Source of the DNA: Coprobacter fastidiosus
GTDB lineage: Bacteria > Bacteroidota > Bacteroidia > Bacteroidales > Coprobacteraceae
DNA length: 64,000 bases
Direction of reading: 5' to 3'
Assembly: GCF_030296935.1 (NCBI RefSeq)
Contig: NZ_AP028032.1
Location: 1,240,001 to 1,304,000 of the forward strand
The position numbers were made by a program, and so were the translations under genes. Under the pieces are notes generated by a model that worked only from the letters and a program-made list of their open reading frames with translations, was not told the DNA's origin and searched no databases. Positions 37,946 to 48,497 of this stretch are shown here, piece after piece (within the stretch, counting starts at the first letter, position 1; the number at the start of each line of letters is the position of its first letter).

Positions 37946-38968
37946 TTACAATACTACTCGAGAAAAAGGAGCTTCGTCGATCGAACAAAAATCTTTGTCC
38001 AAATATTTGTAATATCCCGTTATCGCCACCATAGCTGCATTATCGGTCGTAAAAGAAAATTTCGGCAAATGAATCTTCCAGCCATACCGACGGGCATGAT
38101 CTTCAAAAGCGTTTCGCACTCCCGAATTAGCCGACACTCCCCCGGCTACCGCCACTTCGGTAATACCGGTATCCTTTACCGCTTTACGCAATTTATCCAT
38201 TAATATATCCACAATAGTAAACTGTAAAGAAGCGCACAGATCTTGTTTATTTTTTTCTATAAAATCAGGATCTTCTTTAATGCGGTCACGGAGTAAATAA
38301 AGGAAAGAAGTCTTCAATCCGCTAAAACTGTAATTATACCCGGGAATGTGCGGTTTATTCAAGGTAAAGGCCTTCGGATTCCCTTCTTTAGCCAAACGAT
38401 CCACTACCGGTCCGCCGGGATAGCCCAAATCCATGACTTTAGCGCACTTATCGAAAGCCTCTCCGGCAGCATCATCTATCGTCTGCCCGATCACCTCCAT
38501 ATCCTTATACGAATTTACCCGAATAATCTGGGAATTTCCTCCGGACACCAATAAACAGATAAACGGAAACGACGGTTGATTATGGTCATCTTCGCTCTCC
38601 TTGATAAAATGCGCCATGACATGTGCCTGCAAATGATTTACATCGATCAGAGGAATGTCCAAAGCGGTTACAAAACCTTTGGCAAAAGACGTACCGACAA
38701 GTAAAGACCCCATCAATCCCGGTCCGCGAGTAAACGCCAATGCACTCAATTCGCTCTTATCGATTCCTGCACGTTTCAATGCTTCGGACACTACCGGTAT
38801 AATATTCTGCTGATGTGCACGAGATGCCAGTTCGGGAACAACTCCTCCGAAAGCCTCATGCACAGCCTGGCTGGCTATAACGTTAGACAACATAACGCCA
38901 TCTCGAATTACAGCTGCCGACGTATCGTCGCATGATGACTCTATTCCTAAAATAGTTATATGGTTCAT
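37946..38968 (-). CDS. tsaD: tRNA threonylcarbamoyltransferase subunit TsaD
   Basis: 340 residues of the Kae1/TsaD family. It begins ILGIESSCDDTSAAV, the metal ligands H112 and H116 are in NHLQAH, and CLLVSGGNSQI and AVAGGVSANSGVR follow. With TsaB, TsaC and TsaE it makes t6A at position 37 of tRNAs reading ANN codons. First gene of the run tsaD-M48-cinA, divergent to tamB, an arrangement common in Bacteroidetes. Confidence 0.97.
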   Translation of the reverse strand: MNHITILGIESSCDDTSAAVIRDGVMLSNVIASQAVHEAFGGVVPELASRAHQQNIIPVVSEALKRAGIDKSELSALAFTRGPGLMGSLLVGTSFAKGFVTALDIPLIDVNHLQAHVMAHFIKESEDDHNQPSFPFICLLVSGGNSQIIRVNSYKDMEVIGQTIDDAAGEAFDKCAKVMDLGYPGGPVVDRLAKEGNPKAFTLNKPHIPGYNYSFSGLKTSFLYLLRDRIKEDPDFIEKNKQDLCASLQFTIVDILMDKLRKAVKDTGITEVAVAGGVSANSGVRNAFEDHARRYGWKIHLPKFSFTTDNAAMVAITGYYKYLDKDFCSIDEAPFSRVVL

Positions 38969-39072
38969 ATAATTGATTTTCTCACAATATTTCTGCGGAC
39001 GAAATTAATCATTAAAAGGGAATTATTAGGAAAAGCATCCGATTTTTGTTTACCCAAAACACAACTTTTTAC

Positions 39073-39091
39073 GCAAAATGTTATATTTTGC
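39073..39091. promoter_or_regulatory. Inverted repeat between tsaD and tamB
   Basis: GCAAAAT-GTTAT-ATTTTGC is a perfect 7 bp inverted repeat with a 5-base centre in the middle of the divergent gap. Each arm ends in ATTTTG when read outward, close to the TTTG end of Bacteroidales -7 elements. It could be overlapping promoters or an operator. Confidence 0.35.
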
Positions 39092-39207
39092 ATAATTCTT
39101 TTAACAATATTATAATCACAAATCAAGAATAAATGTTGCATGATCGAAAAATTCGACAACGTCAAAGATTTATTCTCCGAAAAATGATAAATTTGTACCA
39201 CATTGTC

Positions 39208-42200
39208 ATGAAACAGATATTCAAGATTTTCAAATACATAACAATCAGCATATTAACGATTTTAATTATCGTATATGCCGGACTTTATTTATTGTTGAGC
39301 ATACCCGCTGTTCAACAGGAAATCAAGAATATAAGCGAACGTGAACTATCTCAAGTATTAGAAACGAAATTAACTATAAAACAGGTACAGCTTTTCCCGT
39401 TCAATAAAGCAGTATTGGAAGGGCTTTGTCTATATGACCAGAAAAACGATACATTGCTTTATGCTCAAAAACTAACTGCCGGATTTTCCCCTTTTGCTTT
39501 ATTGGAACATCAATTGATATTTACAACGGCCCAACTTTTCGATTTCAAAATCGAAATACAACGGGATTCTTCAAATTCACAAACCAATCTCCAATTTTTA
39601 ATAGATGCTTTTACTCCTCGAAAAAAGAATCGTTATAAACCGTTCGATATACAGCTTAATACTATCCTGATTCGCCGGGGAAGTATCCGTTATGATATTT
39701 TATCCGAACCGTACAAAGATCCGGGAACTTTTGACAAGAACCATATCCTTTTGGACAAAGTAGTATCTACCGTATCACTAAAAGCTTTACGGAAAGACTC
39801 TATAAACATCAATGTCAGGCGCATCAGTTTTGAAGAAAAATCGGGCTTTTCATTATCAAAATTGGCATTTAAGTTACAAGGGAACGAAGATAAAGCGACA
39901 TTGTCTAATTTTCGGCTCAATCTTGCAAATTCACACCTGAGTATCCGAAAAACAGACATCGACTTGTCAAAGACAAATACGCTGAAACAATTCTGTGACA
40001 GTACGGATTTGAATTTCAATATTGATGAAGCTCATGTCGTATTAAAAGACATTGCTCCTTTTGCTCCGATCTTACGGAACTTTTCTACCCCGATAGATTT
40101 GACATGTAATATCGGCGGAACTATAAACAACCTACGACTCGAACACATGAATTTATCTTATGGAGAGAAAAGTATCCATTTGAAAAGCAAAGGTAGTCTC
40201 GATGGCGTTACATCACCACAAAATGCGTTCATATTCGGTGAAATACAAGAATTGAATGCATCTCCCAAAGGAATACAATCTTTAATCAACGATTTATCTT
40301 CGGTCCGCAAAGATGTGAACCCGATTCTTGCTCATTTAGGAACAGTTAGTTTTCACGGTGAAATATCGGGATTTATAACTCAATTGATCACCTTCGGAGA
40401 ATTTGACAGCAATATCGGAAAGTTACGGGCGGACATGATGATCTCCCGGAATGCAAAAGAAAATCTGGCATATAAAGGAACTGTAGAAACTTCAGGGCTT
40501 CAAATCAGGGAGCTTCTGCCCCAAGGGAATCCCTTGGGAGAAATCAGTTTTAAATTTGATCTCGATGGACACCACCCGCATAATGAAATGCCCGAAGGTA
40601 AAGTCATTGGAGATATAGGCCATATCGACTTTAAAGGATACACATACGAGAACATCAGCCTGAACGGGAACTACAAAGGTTCGAAATATGACGGCACTCT
40701 CAATATAGACGATCCGAACGGGAACTTGCAAATGAACGGAACTATCGATCTATTAGATAAGCGTCCGATATTTCAATTAGTAGCACGAGGTGAAAATATA
40801 CGTTTACAGGAACTACAATTAGCCCCTCAATACTCAAACTCGACTTTAGGATTCATTCTCAGTGCCAATTTCGAAGGAAATAATCTGGATAATGCAGAAG
40901 GAGTCTTATCGATAGACACCCTCTCTTTTAACAATAACGGAAAAATATTCTCAACTCGAAATTTTCATATCGAAGCTCACAATGAACAAACTCCTCAGTC
41001 AGTAAGCATCGAATCGGACTTAATATCAGGAAGAATATCCGGCCGATATTCTTTTAATACACTAAAGGACTCTTTCACTCGAATGTTAGCATCTGCGCTA
41101 CCTTCACTCATTCAGCCACCTACCTCTAAACAAGTAGCACAAAACAACTTCACTTTTAACTTCGAGATTCAGAACAGCAATCATTTATCGGATGTTCTCG
41201 AACTGCCTTTTATTTTAAAAAATCCGGCAAAAATATCAGGATTTTTCAGTGATGAAAACCGCAATTTCAGGATAGAAGGAAATTTGCCCGAATTTCAAAT
41301 AAAAAACATGCGCTTTGCTTCGGCGGGAATCTACGCAGAAAAACAAAAAGAAAATATTTCTTTCCAGCTTGGAGCTATGCTACTTAACAAGCAGGACAAA
41401 CAGATTCATTGGAATGTAGCTGCAAAAGCTCATGACGACTATCTTGACACAAAAATCAACTGGAGCAACTCCGGTACGGCAACGTTTTGTGGAGAATTAT
41501 CATCCCAAAGTAAATTTATCAAAACCGAAAAATCTGCCGATGCCGACATACATATCAACCCGACCCAACTGATACTGAATGACACAATATGGCAAGTCTC
41601 CCCGTCCCAAATCAACATTAACGATGGTAAAATACAAATCAGCCATTTCGAAGTAAGACATGATTCTCAATTTTTACGTCTTGACGGTAACATATCAAAA
41701 CTTCCTGAAGATGAATTGACTTTGCAATTGAATGACATCAACCTTGATTATATTTTCGGATCACTGAATATCAAACATGTCGTTTTCGGAGGTCAAGCCA
41801 CGGGTATATTCAGCATCGCCGGATTACTGAATAAAGAAATCCGCCTGAGTACAAAACAGTTTGATGTAATTAATTTTGCATACAATCACTCTTTATTGGG
41901 AAATCTTCATCTATTCAGCCAATGGGAGCGAGAAACAAAAGGTATTTTACTACAAGGTAAAATATCTCAATCGAATACAGATGATACCCGGATCGAGGGA
42001 TATATATTTCCGACCAGAGATTCGCTACATCTGTCATTCGATGCAAATCGGCTGAACCTTGAATTTCTCCGTCCGTTTATGGATAATATTTTAAGCAATG
42101 CGACAGGACGGGCCACCGGAAAACTGGATTTTTACGGGAAATTCAAAGCCTTAAACGTAACAGGAGATGCTTTTGTCGATAATTTTACTTTCGACATCGG

Positions 42201-43725
42201 ATATTTGAACACGTCATTTTCCGTTACTGATACCGTACACATGACTCCTACTTCGATATATTTTAATGATGCCTCGTTGCGCGATCGAAATGGGAAACTC
42301 GCTAAGGTCAAAGGTATATTGCATCATAAAAACTTCAAGAATCTCAGCTATGATATCGGGATTTCAGGATTACAGAATTTTCTGGTATATAATATGACAG
42401 AAAAACTCAGCCCTATTTATTACGGCACAATATATGGAAGCGGAGCTGCAACTATCAACGGGGATCTTGTAAAAACGAATATAGATGTCAATATGAGTAC
42501 CGGACCGAACTCTAAATTTACCTATGTTCTTACGGGAAACGAAACAGCAAGCGATTACCCGTTCATTACTTTCATAAATAGACGTGCATTGAATTTTGAA
42601 AAGCAGAAATTACAACAGGATAGCATCGATACTCCGATTTCTACTCCGGTTATTGAAAAAAAGAATCATTTATTAAATATAAATCTTCAAATCGATGCTA
42701 CTCCCGATATAACGATGCAACTGGTCATGGACCCGGCCACAGGAGATATAATCAAGGCAAACGGAACTGGGGCAATGCGTATAGAATATAATACGTTATC
42801 CGACATGAAAATGTATGGTACATATACCTTGGAAAAAGGAAATTATAACTTTAATTTGCAAGATCTTATCACAAGAGATTTTGCCATACGTTCAGGAAGC
42901 AGTATCTCGTTCAGAGGTACACCTCTGAATGCCGAGCTCAACATCGAGGCTTATTACGCACTGACAGCAAATCTACAAGATCTGGATGAAAGTTTTGCCG
43001 ATGATAAGGAACTGGCAAGAACGAACGTTCCTGTTCAAACGGTTTTACGTCTTACCGGAGATTTACAACGTCCCGATTTTAAATTCGATTTGAATTTTCC
43101 GACTTTAAGTCAGGATGTTGACCGACGGATACGCAGCATTGTCAGCACTGACGAGATGATGAACCGGCAAATCATATATTTGCTGGCACTAAACAAATTC
43201 TATACTCCGGATTATATGAACGTGGGACAGGCCCGAAATAACGAACTCGTTTCGGTAGCCTCATCGACCTTATCCTCACAGTTAAGCAATATGCTCGGGC
43301 AAATTAGCGACAAATGGAATATCGGTACAAATATCCGAAGTGATAAAGGGGATTTCTCTGATGTAGAATTCGAACTTGCTTTATCAAGTCAACTGCTCAA
43401 CAATCGATTAATATTTAACGGAAATTTCGGATATCGAGATGACGCCGTAAACAGCAATACATTTATCGGTGATTTCGACTTAGAATATTTACTCAGCAAA
43501 AGCGGAAATTTACGCTTAAAAGCATATAATCACTACAATGATAAAAACTACTACATAAAATCGGCCCTGACAACTCAAGGCGTAGGAATCATGTATAAAC
43601 GTGATTTTACAAAATTTCAGGAACTATTCCAGCGCATAGGAGAATCGATACATCGTCTTTTCAAAAAAAAGAGAAACCCGAAAATCAAAGATAACACACA
43701 AACTATCACAGAACAAGAAAAATAA
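39208..43725 (+). CDS. tamB: TamB-like translocation/assembly module protein
   Basis: 1505 residues from the ATG at 39208. Two earlier in-frame ATGs exist (39133, 39184), but this one puts the start directly before the membrane helix (about 10-32). The rest is a long run of amphipathic beta strands of the AsmA/TamB groove type. The conserved TamB C-terminal domain occupies the last 350 residues (GTYTLEKGNYNFNLQDLITRDFAIRSGSSISFRGTPLNAELNIEAYY). TamB-type proteins span the periplasm and carry lipids, and in some species help outer-membrane protein insertion. Divergent to tsaD. Long for TamB (about 1260 in E. coli), normal for the phylum. Confidence 0.92.
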   Translation: MKQIFKIFKYITISILTILIIVYAGLYLLLSIPAVQQEIKNISERELSQVLETKLTIKQVQLFPFNKAVLEGLCLYDQKNDTLLYAQKLTAGFSPFALLEHQLIFTTAQLFDFKIEIQRDSSNSQTNLQFLIDAFTPRKKNRYKPFDIQLNTILIRRGSIRYDILSEPYKDPGTFDKNHILLDKVVSTVSLKALRKDSININVRRISFEEKSGFSLSKLAFKLQGNEDKATLSNFRLNLANSHLSIRKTDIDLSKTNTLKQFCDSTDLNFNIDEAHVVLKDIAPFAPILRNFSTPIDLTCNIGGTINNLRLEHMNLSYGEKSIHLKSKGSLDGVTSPQNAFIFGEIQELNASPKGIQSLINDLSSVRKDVNPILAHLGTVSFHGEISGFITQLITFGEFDSNIGKLRADMMISRNAKENLAYKGTVETSGLQIRELLPQGNPLGEISFKFDLDGHHPHNEMPEGKVIGDIGHIDFKGYTYENISLNGNYKGSKYDGTLNIDDPNGNLQMNGTIDLLDKRPIFQLVARGENIRLQELQLAPQYSNSTLGFILSANFEGNNLDNAEGVLSIDTLSFNNNGKIFSTRNFHIEAHNEQTPQSVSIESDLISGRISGRYSFNTLKDSFTRMLASALPSLIQPPTSKQVAQNNFTFNFEIQNSNHLSDVLELPFILKNPAKISGFFSDENRNFRIEGNLPEFQIKNMRFASAGIYAEKQKENISFQLGAMLLNKQDKQIHWNVAAKAHDDYLDTKINWSNSGTATFCGELSSQSKFIKTEKSADADIHINPTQLILNDTIWQVSPSQININDGKIQISHFEVRHDSQFLRLDGNISKLPEDELTLQLNDINLDYIFGSLNIKHVVFGGQATGIFSIAGLLNKEIRLSTKQFDVINFAYNHSLLGNLHLFSQWERETKGILLQGKISQSNTDDTRIEGYIFPTRDSLHLSFDANRLNLEFLRPFMDNILSNATGRATGKLDFYGKFKALNVTGDAFVDNFTFDIGYLNTSFSVTDTVHMTPTSIYFNDASLRDRNGKLAKVKGILHHKNFKNLSYDIGISGLQNFLVYNMTEKLSPIYYGTIYGSGAATINGDLVKTNIDVNMSTGPNSKFTYVLTGNETASDYPFITFINRRALNFEKQKLQQDSIDTPISTPVIEKKNHLLNINLQIDATPDITMQLVMDPATGDIIKANGTGAMRIEYNTLSDMKMYGTYTLEKGNYNFNLQDLITRDFAIRSGSSISFRGTPLNAELNIEAYYALTANLQDLDESFADDKELARTNVPVQTVLRLTGDLQRPDFKFDLNFPTLSQDVDRRIRSIVSTDEMMNRQIIYLLALNKFYTPDYMNVGQARNNELVSVASSTLSSQLSNMLGQISDKWNIGTNIRSDKGDFSDVEFELALSSQLLNNRLIFNGNFGYRDDAVNSNTFIGDFDLEYLLSKSGNLRLKAYNHYNDKNYYIKSALTTQGVGIMYKRDFTKFQELFQRIGESIHRLFKKKRNPKIKDNTQTITEQEK

Positions 43726-43790
43726 TTCTTTATATAAAATCGAAAGACTTAAAAAATACTTCCAAAAGTCTATTCAATCTATCTAAAAAC

Positions 43791-43855
43791 TTGTTCTAAT
43801 TTTCCGATACAGAAATTCACGAAACCGACTCGAGCAAAATTAAACAGACTTTTAC
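43791..43855 (+). repeat. Dispersed intergenic repeat, parts 1 and 2 (site B)
   Basis: Part 1 (43791-43818) contains CTAATTTTCCGATACAGAAA; part 2 (43827-43855) contains CGAGCAAAATTAAACAGACT. Both recur at other gaps in the window. It fills the gap between the convergent tamB and GT2 genes and just reaches the GT2 stop codon. Confidence 0.65.
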
Positions 43856-45027
43856 AAATTCTGCCATGTAAAATTTTTACTTTTACTACAAATCCCGATA
43901 ATCTTATAATATAGATTAATTACAGACTGTAAAAGATCAAAAACTGGAAGTAAAAAGAATAATTTATTGGATGATAATCTTTTTGCAGATTTACGATATA
44001 TGGTTACTTGTACAATAAACCGTAATAACCAAAACAAAAACGATACAGCCGAAAACAACAGATTATAATAAAGTCCGTAAACAAAAAATAAAACGATCGA
44101 AATATAAAATAAATACACGGTCATTCGCTCAAAGCCAAATACAAACTTCGAATCGGTCTTTAAATAGGCAGCAGTAAAATCATACCTTAACTTTAATTCT
44201 CTCCAAGCCTTAAAATTATTTTCATAATGAATTACCATTCTACTTTCAGGAGAAAGTTCGATACGGGTATTATCTGCCGTCGCAACCTCATTAATAAATA
44301 AATCATCGTCTCCATAATGGAGATTTAAATGTTTGGAAAAACCTTTATTTCTGAAAAACAGATCTTTCCGATAGGCAAGATTATATCCTTCGGCCATATA
44401 AGTCTTATGCAATAGAATATAAGAGATATAACGCAAAGTAAACATTAACCGATCATAAGCGACGTATCTTCTTTTCCGTTGCCCCTCCCCGTCTATATAT
44501 GCGTATCCTGCTACGATATCCACTCCTTCAACAAAATTCCGCATCATATAAGTAAGCCAATCACTTCCTTCAGGTGCACAATTGGCATTTGTCAACATTA
44601 CAATATCATGCTTTGCCGCCTTAATTCCAACCGTTAAGGCCAATTTTTTCCGGCTAAGGCTTCGGGCTTCATCCGGAATATAAGTTTGATATAAATTGTC
44701 ATATTCAGATTCTAAACGGGTCACAACATCACGAGTCTCGTCTGTAGAACCGTCATTTACAACAATCACATCAAAATCGGGATAGTTTTGTGACAAAATC
44801 GAAGGTAAAAAAACCTCTAAATGCTCAGCGTCATTTTTAGCATACACGATGACAGATACTCCCGGCTGTTTATCGGTATATGGGACATCTCCTTTTTCTT
44901 CCGATTCCAGATATTTCAAGGGTTTTCGGTAAAAATATAGATAATAGAATATCTGAATCGAAAAAAGAATAAACATTACAATAAAAAAAATGATCTCTAT
45001 ACCATTAAAATCAAAACTGACCTGCAT
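43852..45027 (-). CDS. Membrane-associated family 2 glycosyltransferase
   Basis: 391 residues from the ATG at 45025-45027; a TTG at 45048 lies inside the -7 element. One N-terminal membrane helix (about 10-30) is followed by a GT-A domain with VSVIVYAKNDAEHLEVFLPSIL, IVVNDGSTDET and LTNANCAP. The acceptor-side GDDDLFINEV comes next, then three to four C-terminal membrane helices. The form resembles processive or lipid-linked sugar transferases. The donor and acceptor are not readable. It lies beside the polysaccharide export genes but on the other strand with its own promoter. Confidence 0.88.
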   Translation of the reverse strand: MQVSFDFNGIEIIFFIVMFILFSIQIFYYLYFYRKPLKYLESEEKGDVPYTDKQPGVSVIVYAKNDAEHLEVFLPSILSQNYPDFDVIVVNDGSTDETRDVVTRLESEYDNLYQTYIPDEARSLSRKKLALTVGIKAAKHDIVMLTNANCAPEGSDWLTYMMRNFVEGVDIVAGYAYIDGEGQRKRRYVAYDRLMFTLRYISYILLHKTYMAEGYNLAYRKDLFFRNKGFSKHLNLHYGDDDLFINEVATADNTRIELSPESRMVIHYENNFKAWRELKLRYDFTAAYLKTDSKFVFGFERMTVYLFYISIVLFFVYGLYYNLLFSAVSFLFWLLRFIVQVTIYRKSAKRLSSNKLFFLLPVFDLLQSVINLYYKIIGICSKSKNFTWQNL

Positions 45028-45045
45028 ATTTCGTAATATTTTATG

Positions 45046-45077
45046 CAAACGTACACAATCTTTTTTTATGAAACAAA
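45046..45077 (-). promoter_or_regulatory. Consensus promoter of the GT2 gene
   Basis: On the minus strand TTTG (45077-45074), exactly 20 bases and TACGTTTG (45053-45046) match the consensus at every position. Start near 45039, about 12 bases before the ATG at 45027. Confidence 0.72.
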
Positions 45078-45261
45078 ACCTATTTTTGAAATAAAAAATA
45101 CTCTAAAGCAAATGGCAATAAATTATCAGAATAATTTTATATCAAAATAAATATTTGGTAATAAAGCAGATATAAAACACGCTACATTTTACAAAAATTT
45201 TTATTCTACAACGACAATAAAAAACAGAAAGAACCGTTACATAATTAAGTGAGCAAATTTT

Positions 45262-45293
45262 ATTGGGAACATACGATAAAAAGGCTATATTTG
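45262..45293 (+). promoter_or_regulatory. Promoter of the polysaccharide export operon
   Basis: ATTG (45262-45265), 20 bases and TATATTTG (45286-45293), with a perfect -7 element. Start near 45300, about 32 bases before the ATG at 45332. Confidence 0.65.
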
Positions 45294-45331
45294 TCCCATT
45301 GAATTATGTTTATCTGCAAAAATTATTTTTA

Positions 45332-46135
45332 ATGAAAACAAATATATTTTACTTATTCCTTATTTCCGTCGCCTTTTTCTCTTGTAAAACACAATCAGAT
45401 ATTGCTTATTTTCAAGACTTAGAAAATAAATACGACCAAGGTATAGCAATCGATACTTTATTAAACTACGAATCTAAAATTATCCCGGACGACATATTAT
45501 CTATCTATGTATCGGCAGAAGATCCTAATGCGGTAGCAATGTTCAATCTTCCAGCTATCAGCTATTTACAAGCCGGTGACACTGAAATCAGCGGAACGCC
45601 GAAACTTCAAACATATCTTGTCGATAAATACGGATATATCAATTATCCGCAACTCGGTAAAATTCAAGTTGCCGGATTGACAACGAGACAACTCGAAACA
45701 ACAATAAAAAAAGAGATCGAGGCATACGTCAAAAGTCCTTTAGTAACAGTAAACACTCTTAACTCTAAAATCGTCGTCTTAGGAGAGGTAAACAAACCCG
45801 GAGTATTAAAAATAGAAAGTGAACGTGTATCCATCCTGGATGCAATCGGTATGGCTGAAGATTTAACCATATACGGAGAAAGAAAAAATGTATTATTAGT
45901 CAGAGAAAAAAACGGAAAAAAGGAATTTTGCCGGTTCGACCTGACCGATCCAGCAATTTTTTCATCCCCATATTACTATTTACAAAAAAATGATGTCATA
46001 TACGTAGAACCTAACAAAGCCAAAAAAGCTACGGCAAAATACGGATCAGACAAACAGTTTAATATAACAATCACATCAACTATCATCAGTGCTGTATCTA
46101 CAATTGCAGCCTTATTTATTGCAATATTTAAATAA
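45332..46135 (+). CDS. Wza-like polysaccharide export lipoprotein
   Basis: 267 residues from the ATG at 45332, which gives a clean lipoprotein signal (FLISVAFFSC). Frames upstream of this ATG run into the promoter. It contains a poly-export domain (IIPDDILSIYVSAEDPNAV, about 50-150), an SLBB-type segment (VVLGEVNKPGVLKIESERVSILDAIG) and a C-terminal membrane helix (about 245-265). The helix is the part that crosses the outer membrane in Wza. It would form the outer-membrane exit pore together with the Wzc-like kinase that follows after 31 bp. Confidence 0.92.
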   Translation: MKTNIFYLFLISVAFFSCKTQSDIAYFQDLENKYDQGIAIDTLLNYESKIIPDDILSIYVSAEDPNAVAMFNLPAISYLQAGDTEISGTPKLQTYLVDKYGYINYPQLGKIQVAGLTTRQLETTIKKEIEAYVKSPLVTVNTLNSKIVVLGEVNKPGVLKIESERVSILDAIGMAEDLTIYGERKNVLLVREKNGKKEFCRFDLTDPAIFSSPYYYLQKNDVIYVEPNKAKKATAKYGSDKQFNITITSTIISAVSTIAALFIAIFK

Positions 46136-46166
46136 GTTATCAACCTGAAAGGCTTCATTACATATT

Positions 46167-48497
46167 ATGGAAAATATAAATTCTTCAAACAACAATGATC
46201 AGATAGATGTTGTTTCTCTTTTTAAGAATTATATAAAACATTGGTACATCTTTGCTATATGTATAATAGCGTGTACCGGTGGAGCGTTTTTATATTACAA
46301 GCTCAATAAACCCGTATATCAAATAAATGCAAACTTTTTGGTTAGTCAAGACAACGAAAAAGGATCAAATCCCCAAGCATCTCTTCTAAAAAGTTTTTCT
46401 TTCGGAAGTGCTCTCGGAGGGGGAATTGTCGAAGACGAAATATTTATCGTATCTTCTCATTCAATGCTATATGACGCAGTAAAAAAACTCGGATTGAATA
46501 AAACTTACACAATTCATAGGGATTTTATAAGATCCGTAAATATATATCAGACCCAACCTGTTGATATTTATATGCCGTCTACATTAGAAGATACACTAAG
46601 TAAAAGTTTGACCTTTAAAATAAAAGCCTCTAAAAACGGGATTATAACAGTAGATGCCAAAAGAGGCCGTAAAAAAATAGGATACAAAAAAACAGACAAG
46701 TTTCCGGTTTCCTTATCTACAGTATACGGGAATTTTATTTTCAATAAAACTCAATACTTTAAAGAAGGAAAAAGTTTAAATATGGAAATTACTTTAGCCC
46801 CATTCGATGAAGCTGCAGAAAATGTAAAGCAAAATATAGATATATATTTACCGGATAAAAAAGCGAATGTTATAGGATTAAGTACAAAAGAAACAAATAT
46901 TCAAAAAGGAAAAGACCTTCTCAATACTATCATAAATTTATATAATAGCAAGGGCCTTATCGAAAAAAAACAGGAAGCCCTTAACACGGCAAATTTTCTT
47001 GACGAAAGAATCAATATTCTTACAAAAGAACTATCTAATGCAGAAGAAGAAATAGAAACATATAAAAAAGCCAATAATCTCACGGATATTGGATCGGAAG
47101 TGAAAATCATTCTTGAACAATCCGGAGAATTCAGGTCAAAGTTGATTGAGACAGAGACTCAATATCAAATTATAGAATTAATCGAATCTTTTTTGCACAA
47201 CCCTGACAACAAGTATTCATTAATTCCTTTTAATACGAAATTATCAGAAAATTCTTCACCGATTGAAGATTATAATGAATTGATATTAAAACGAATAAAA
47301 CTACTTCGTTCGGTAAAAGAAAACAGTCCTGCCTTACAAAGTCTGAATGAAGTTATCGATGCAACAAGAAATAATGTTATAAACTCTATTAAGGAGACTA
47401 AATCCAGCATAAATATAACATTGAATGACTTGCAAAAACAAGAAAATGCTTTTGTTTCGAGAATTAAAAATATGCCGACTCAAGAAAGAGAGTTCATATC
47501 AATAAAAAGACAACAAGTAATAAAAGAAAATCTTTTCCTCTTCTTATTACAAAAAAAAGAAGAGAATGCATTGACTTTGGCAAGCCAGACTCCTAAAGGA
47601 CAAATCATCGACCAGGCTTATAATCAAAACAGACCTGTAAGTCTATCCAAATCCATGTTACTTTTGATAGGTCTTGCATTGGGACTAATATTACCTATCA
47701 TATATCTCTATCTCAAAGATATAACACGAACCAAATTCTCGACAAAAGAAGAACTCCAAAAATTAACCAATTTACCAATACTTGGAGAAATGTGTACCAA
47801 CACGTCTAAAGATCATATTATAGTCAAAGAAGGTCAATACAGTTCCGGAGCAGAATTATTCAGATTAATACGTACCAATATACAATTTTTACTAACCAAC
47901 CAAAACGAAAAAGTCATTTTAGTTACATCAAGTGTAAGCGGTGAAGGCAAATCATTTATATGCAGTAACTTTGCAGCATCATTGGCTTTATTGGGGAAAA
48001 AAGTAATTTTAATCGGAATGGATATACGAAGCCCCAAATTAAAAGAATATTTAAACATACAACAAACCGACAAAAAGGGCGTAACGAACTTTTTAGCTTC
48101 CAATAATCTTTCTTTACAAGAAATTATTATACCAAATGCCATTCAAAAAAATATGGATGTAATTCTTGCTGGCCCGATTCCCCCCAATCCAGCAGAATTA
48201 TTATTAGGTAACCGGATTGAAGAATTATTCTCCGAATTAAAAAAAGAATATGACTATATCGTTGTCGATTCAGCTCCGGTAGGAATGGTATCCGACACAT
48301 TCAGTCTTACCCGGATAGCAGATGCAACAGTTTACATTTGCAGAGCTAATTACACACACAAAGACAATATCAAATATGTAAATAACCTTGTAGCAGAACA
48401 TAAGTTGAAAAACGTTGCATTAATCATTAATGGAACTCCGGCAAAACAAGGCTATGGCTACGGTTACGGACAGACACAGAAATCACAAAAAATATGA
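46167..48497 (+). CDS. Wzc-like chain-length regulator and BY-type tyrosine kinase
   Basis: 776 residues. The N-terminal Wzz domain has a membrane helix near 28-48, a long periplasmic coiled-coil part, and a second helix near 500-520 preceded by the Pro-rich ASQTPKGQIIDQAYNQNRPV. The cytoplasmic BY-kinase has Walker A VSGEGKS with K595, Walker A' LIGMDIRSPK and Walker B IVVDSAPVG. The tail GYGYGYG carries Tyr763, 765 and 767 as likely autophosphorylation sites. It controls polymerisation and export of the polysaccharide. The counteracting CpsB-type phosphatase is at 61092. Its stop overlaps the next start (ATGA). Confidence 0.94.
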   Translation: MENINSSNNNDQIDVVSLFKNYIKHWYIFAICIIACTGGAFLYYKLNKPVYQINANFLVSQDNEKGSNPQASLLKSFSFGSALGGGIVEDEIFIVSSHSMLYDAVKKLGLNKTYTIHRDFIRSVNIYQTQPVDIYMPSTLEDTLSKSLTFKIKASKNGIITVDAKRGRKKIGYKKTDKFPVSLSTVYGNFIFNKTQYFKEGKSLNMEITLAPFDEAAENVKQNIDIYLPDKKANVIGLSTKETNIQKGKDLLNTIINLYNSKGLIEKKQEALNTANFLDERINILTKELSNAEEEIETYKKANNLTDIGSEVKIILEQSGEFRSKLIETETQYQIIELIESFLHNPDNKYSLIPFNTKLSENSSPIEDYNELILKRIKLLRSVKENSPALQSLNEVIDATRNNVINSIKETKSSINITLNDLQKQENAFVSRIKNMPTQEREFISIKRQQVIKENLFLFLLQKKEENALTLASQTPKGQIIDQAYNQNRPVSLSKSMLLLIGLALGLILPIIYLYLKDITRTKFSTKEELQKLTNLPILGEMCTNTSKDHIIVKEGQYSSGAELFRLIRTNIQFLLTNQNEKVILVTSSVSGEGKSFICSNFAASLALLGKKVILIGMDIRSPKLKEYLNIQQTDKKGVTNFLASNNLSLQEIIIPNAIQKNMDVILAGPIPPNPAELLLGNRIEELFSELKKEYDYIVVDSAPVGMVSDTFSLTRIADATVYICRANYTHKDNIKYVNNLVAEHKLKNVALIINGTPAKQGYGYGYGQTQKSQKI

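Noticed and set aside
43744-43771. AGACTT/AAGTCT inverted repeat after tamB as terminator
   Set aside because: Only six pairs with a 15-base loop and no U-tract; too weak to call.
45028-45048. TTG start of the GT2 gene
   Set aside because: It falls inside the consensus -7 element of that gene; the ATG at 45027 gives a normal membrane-helix start.
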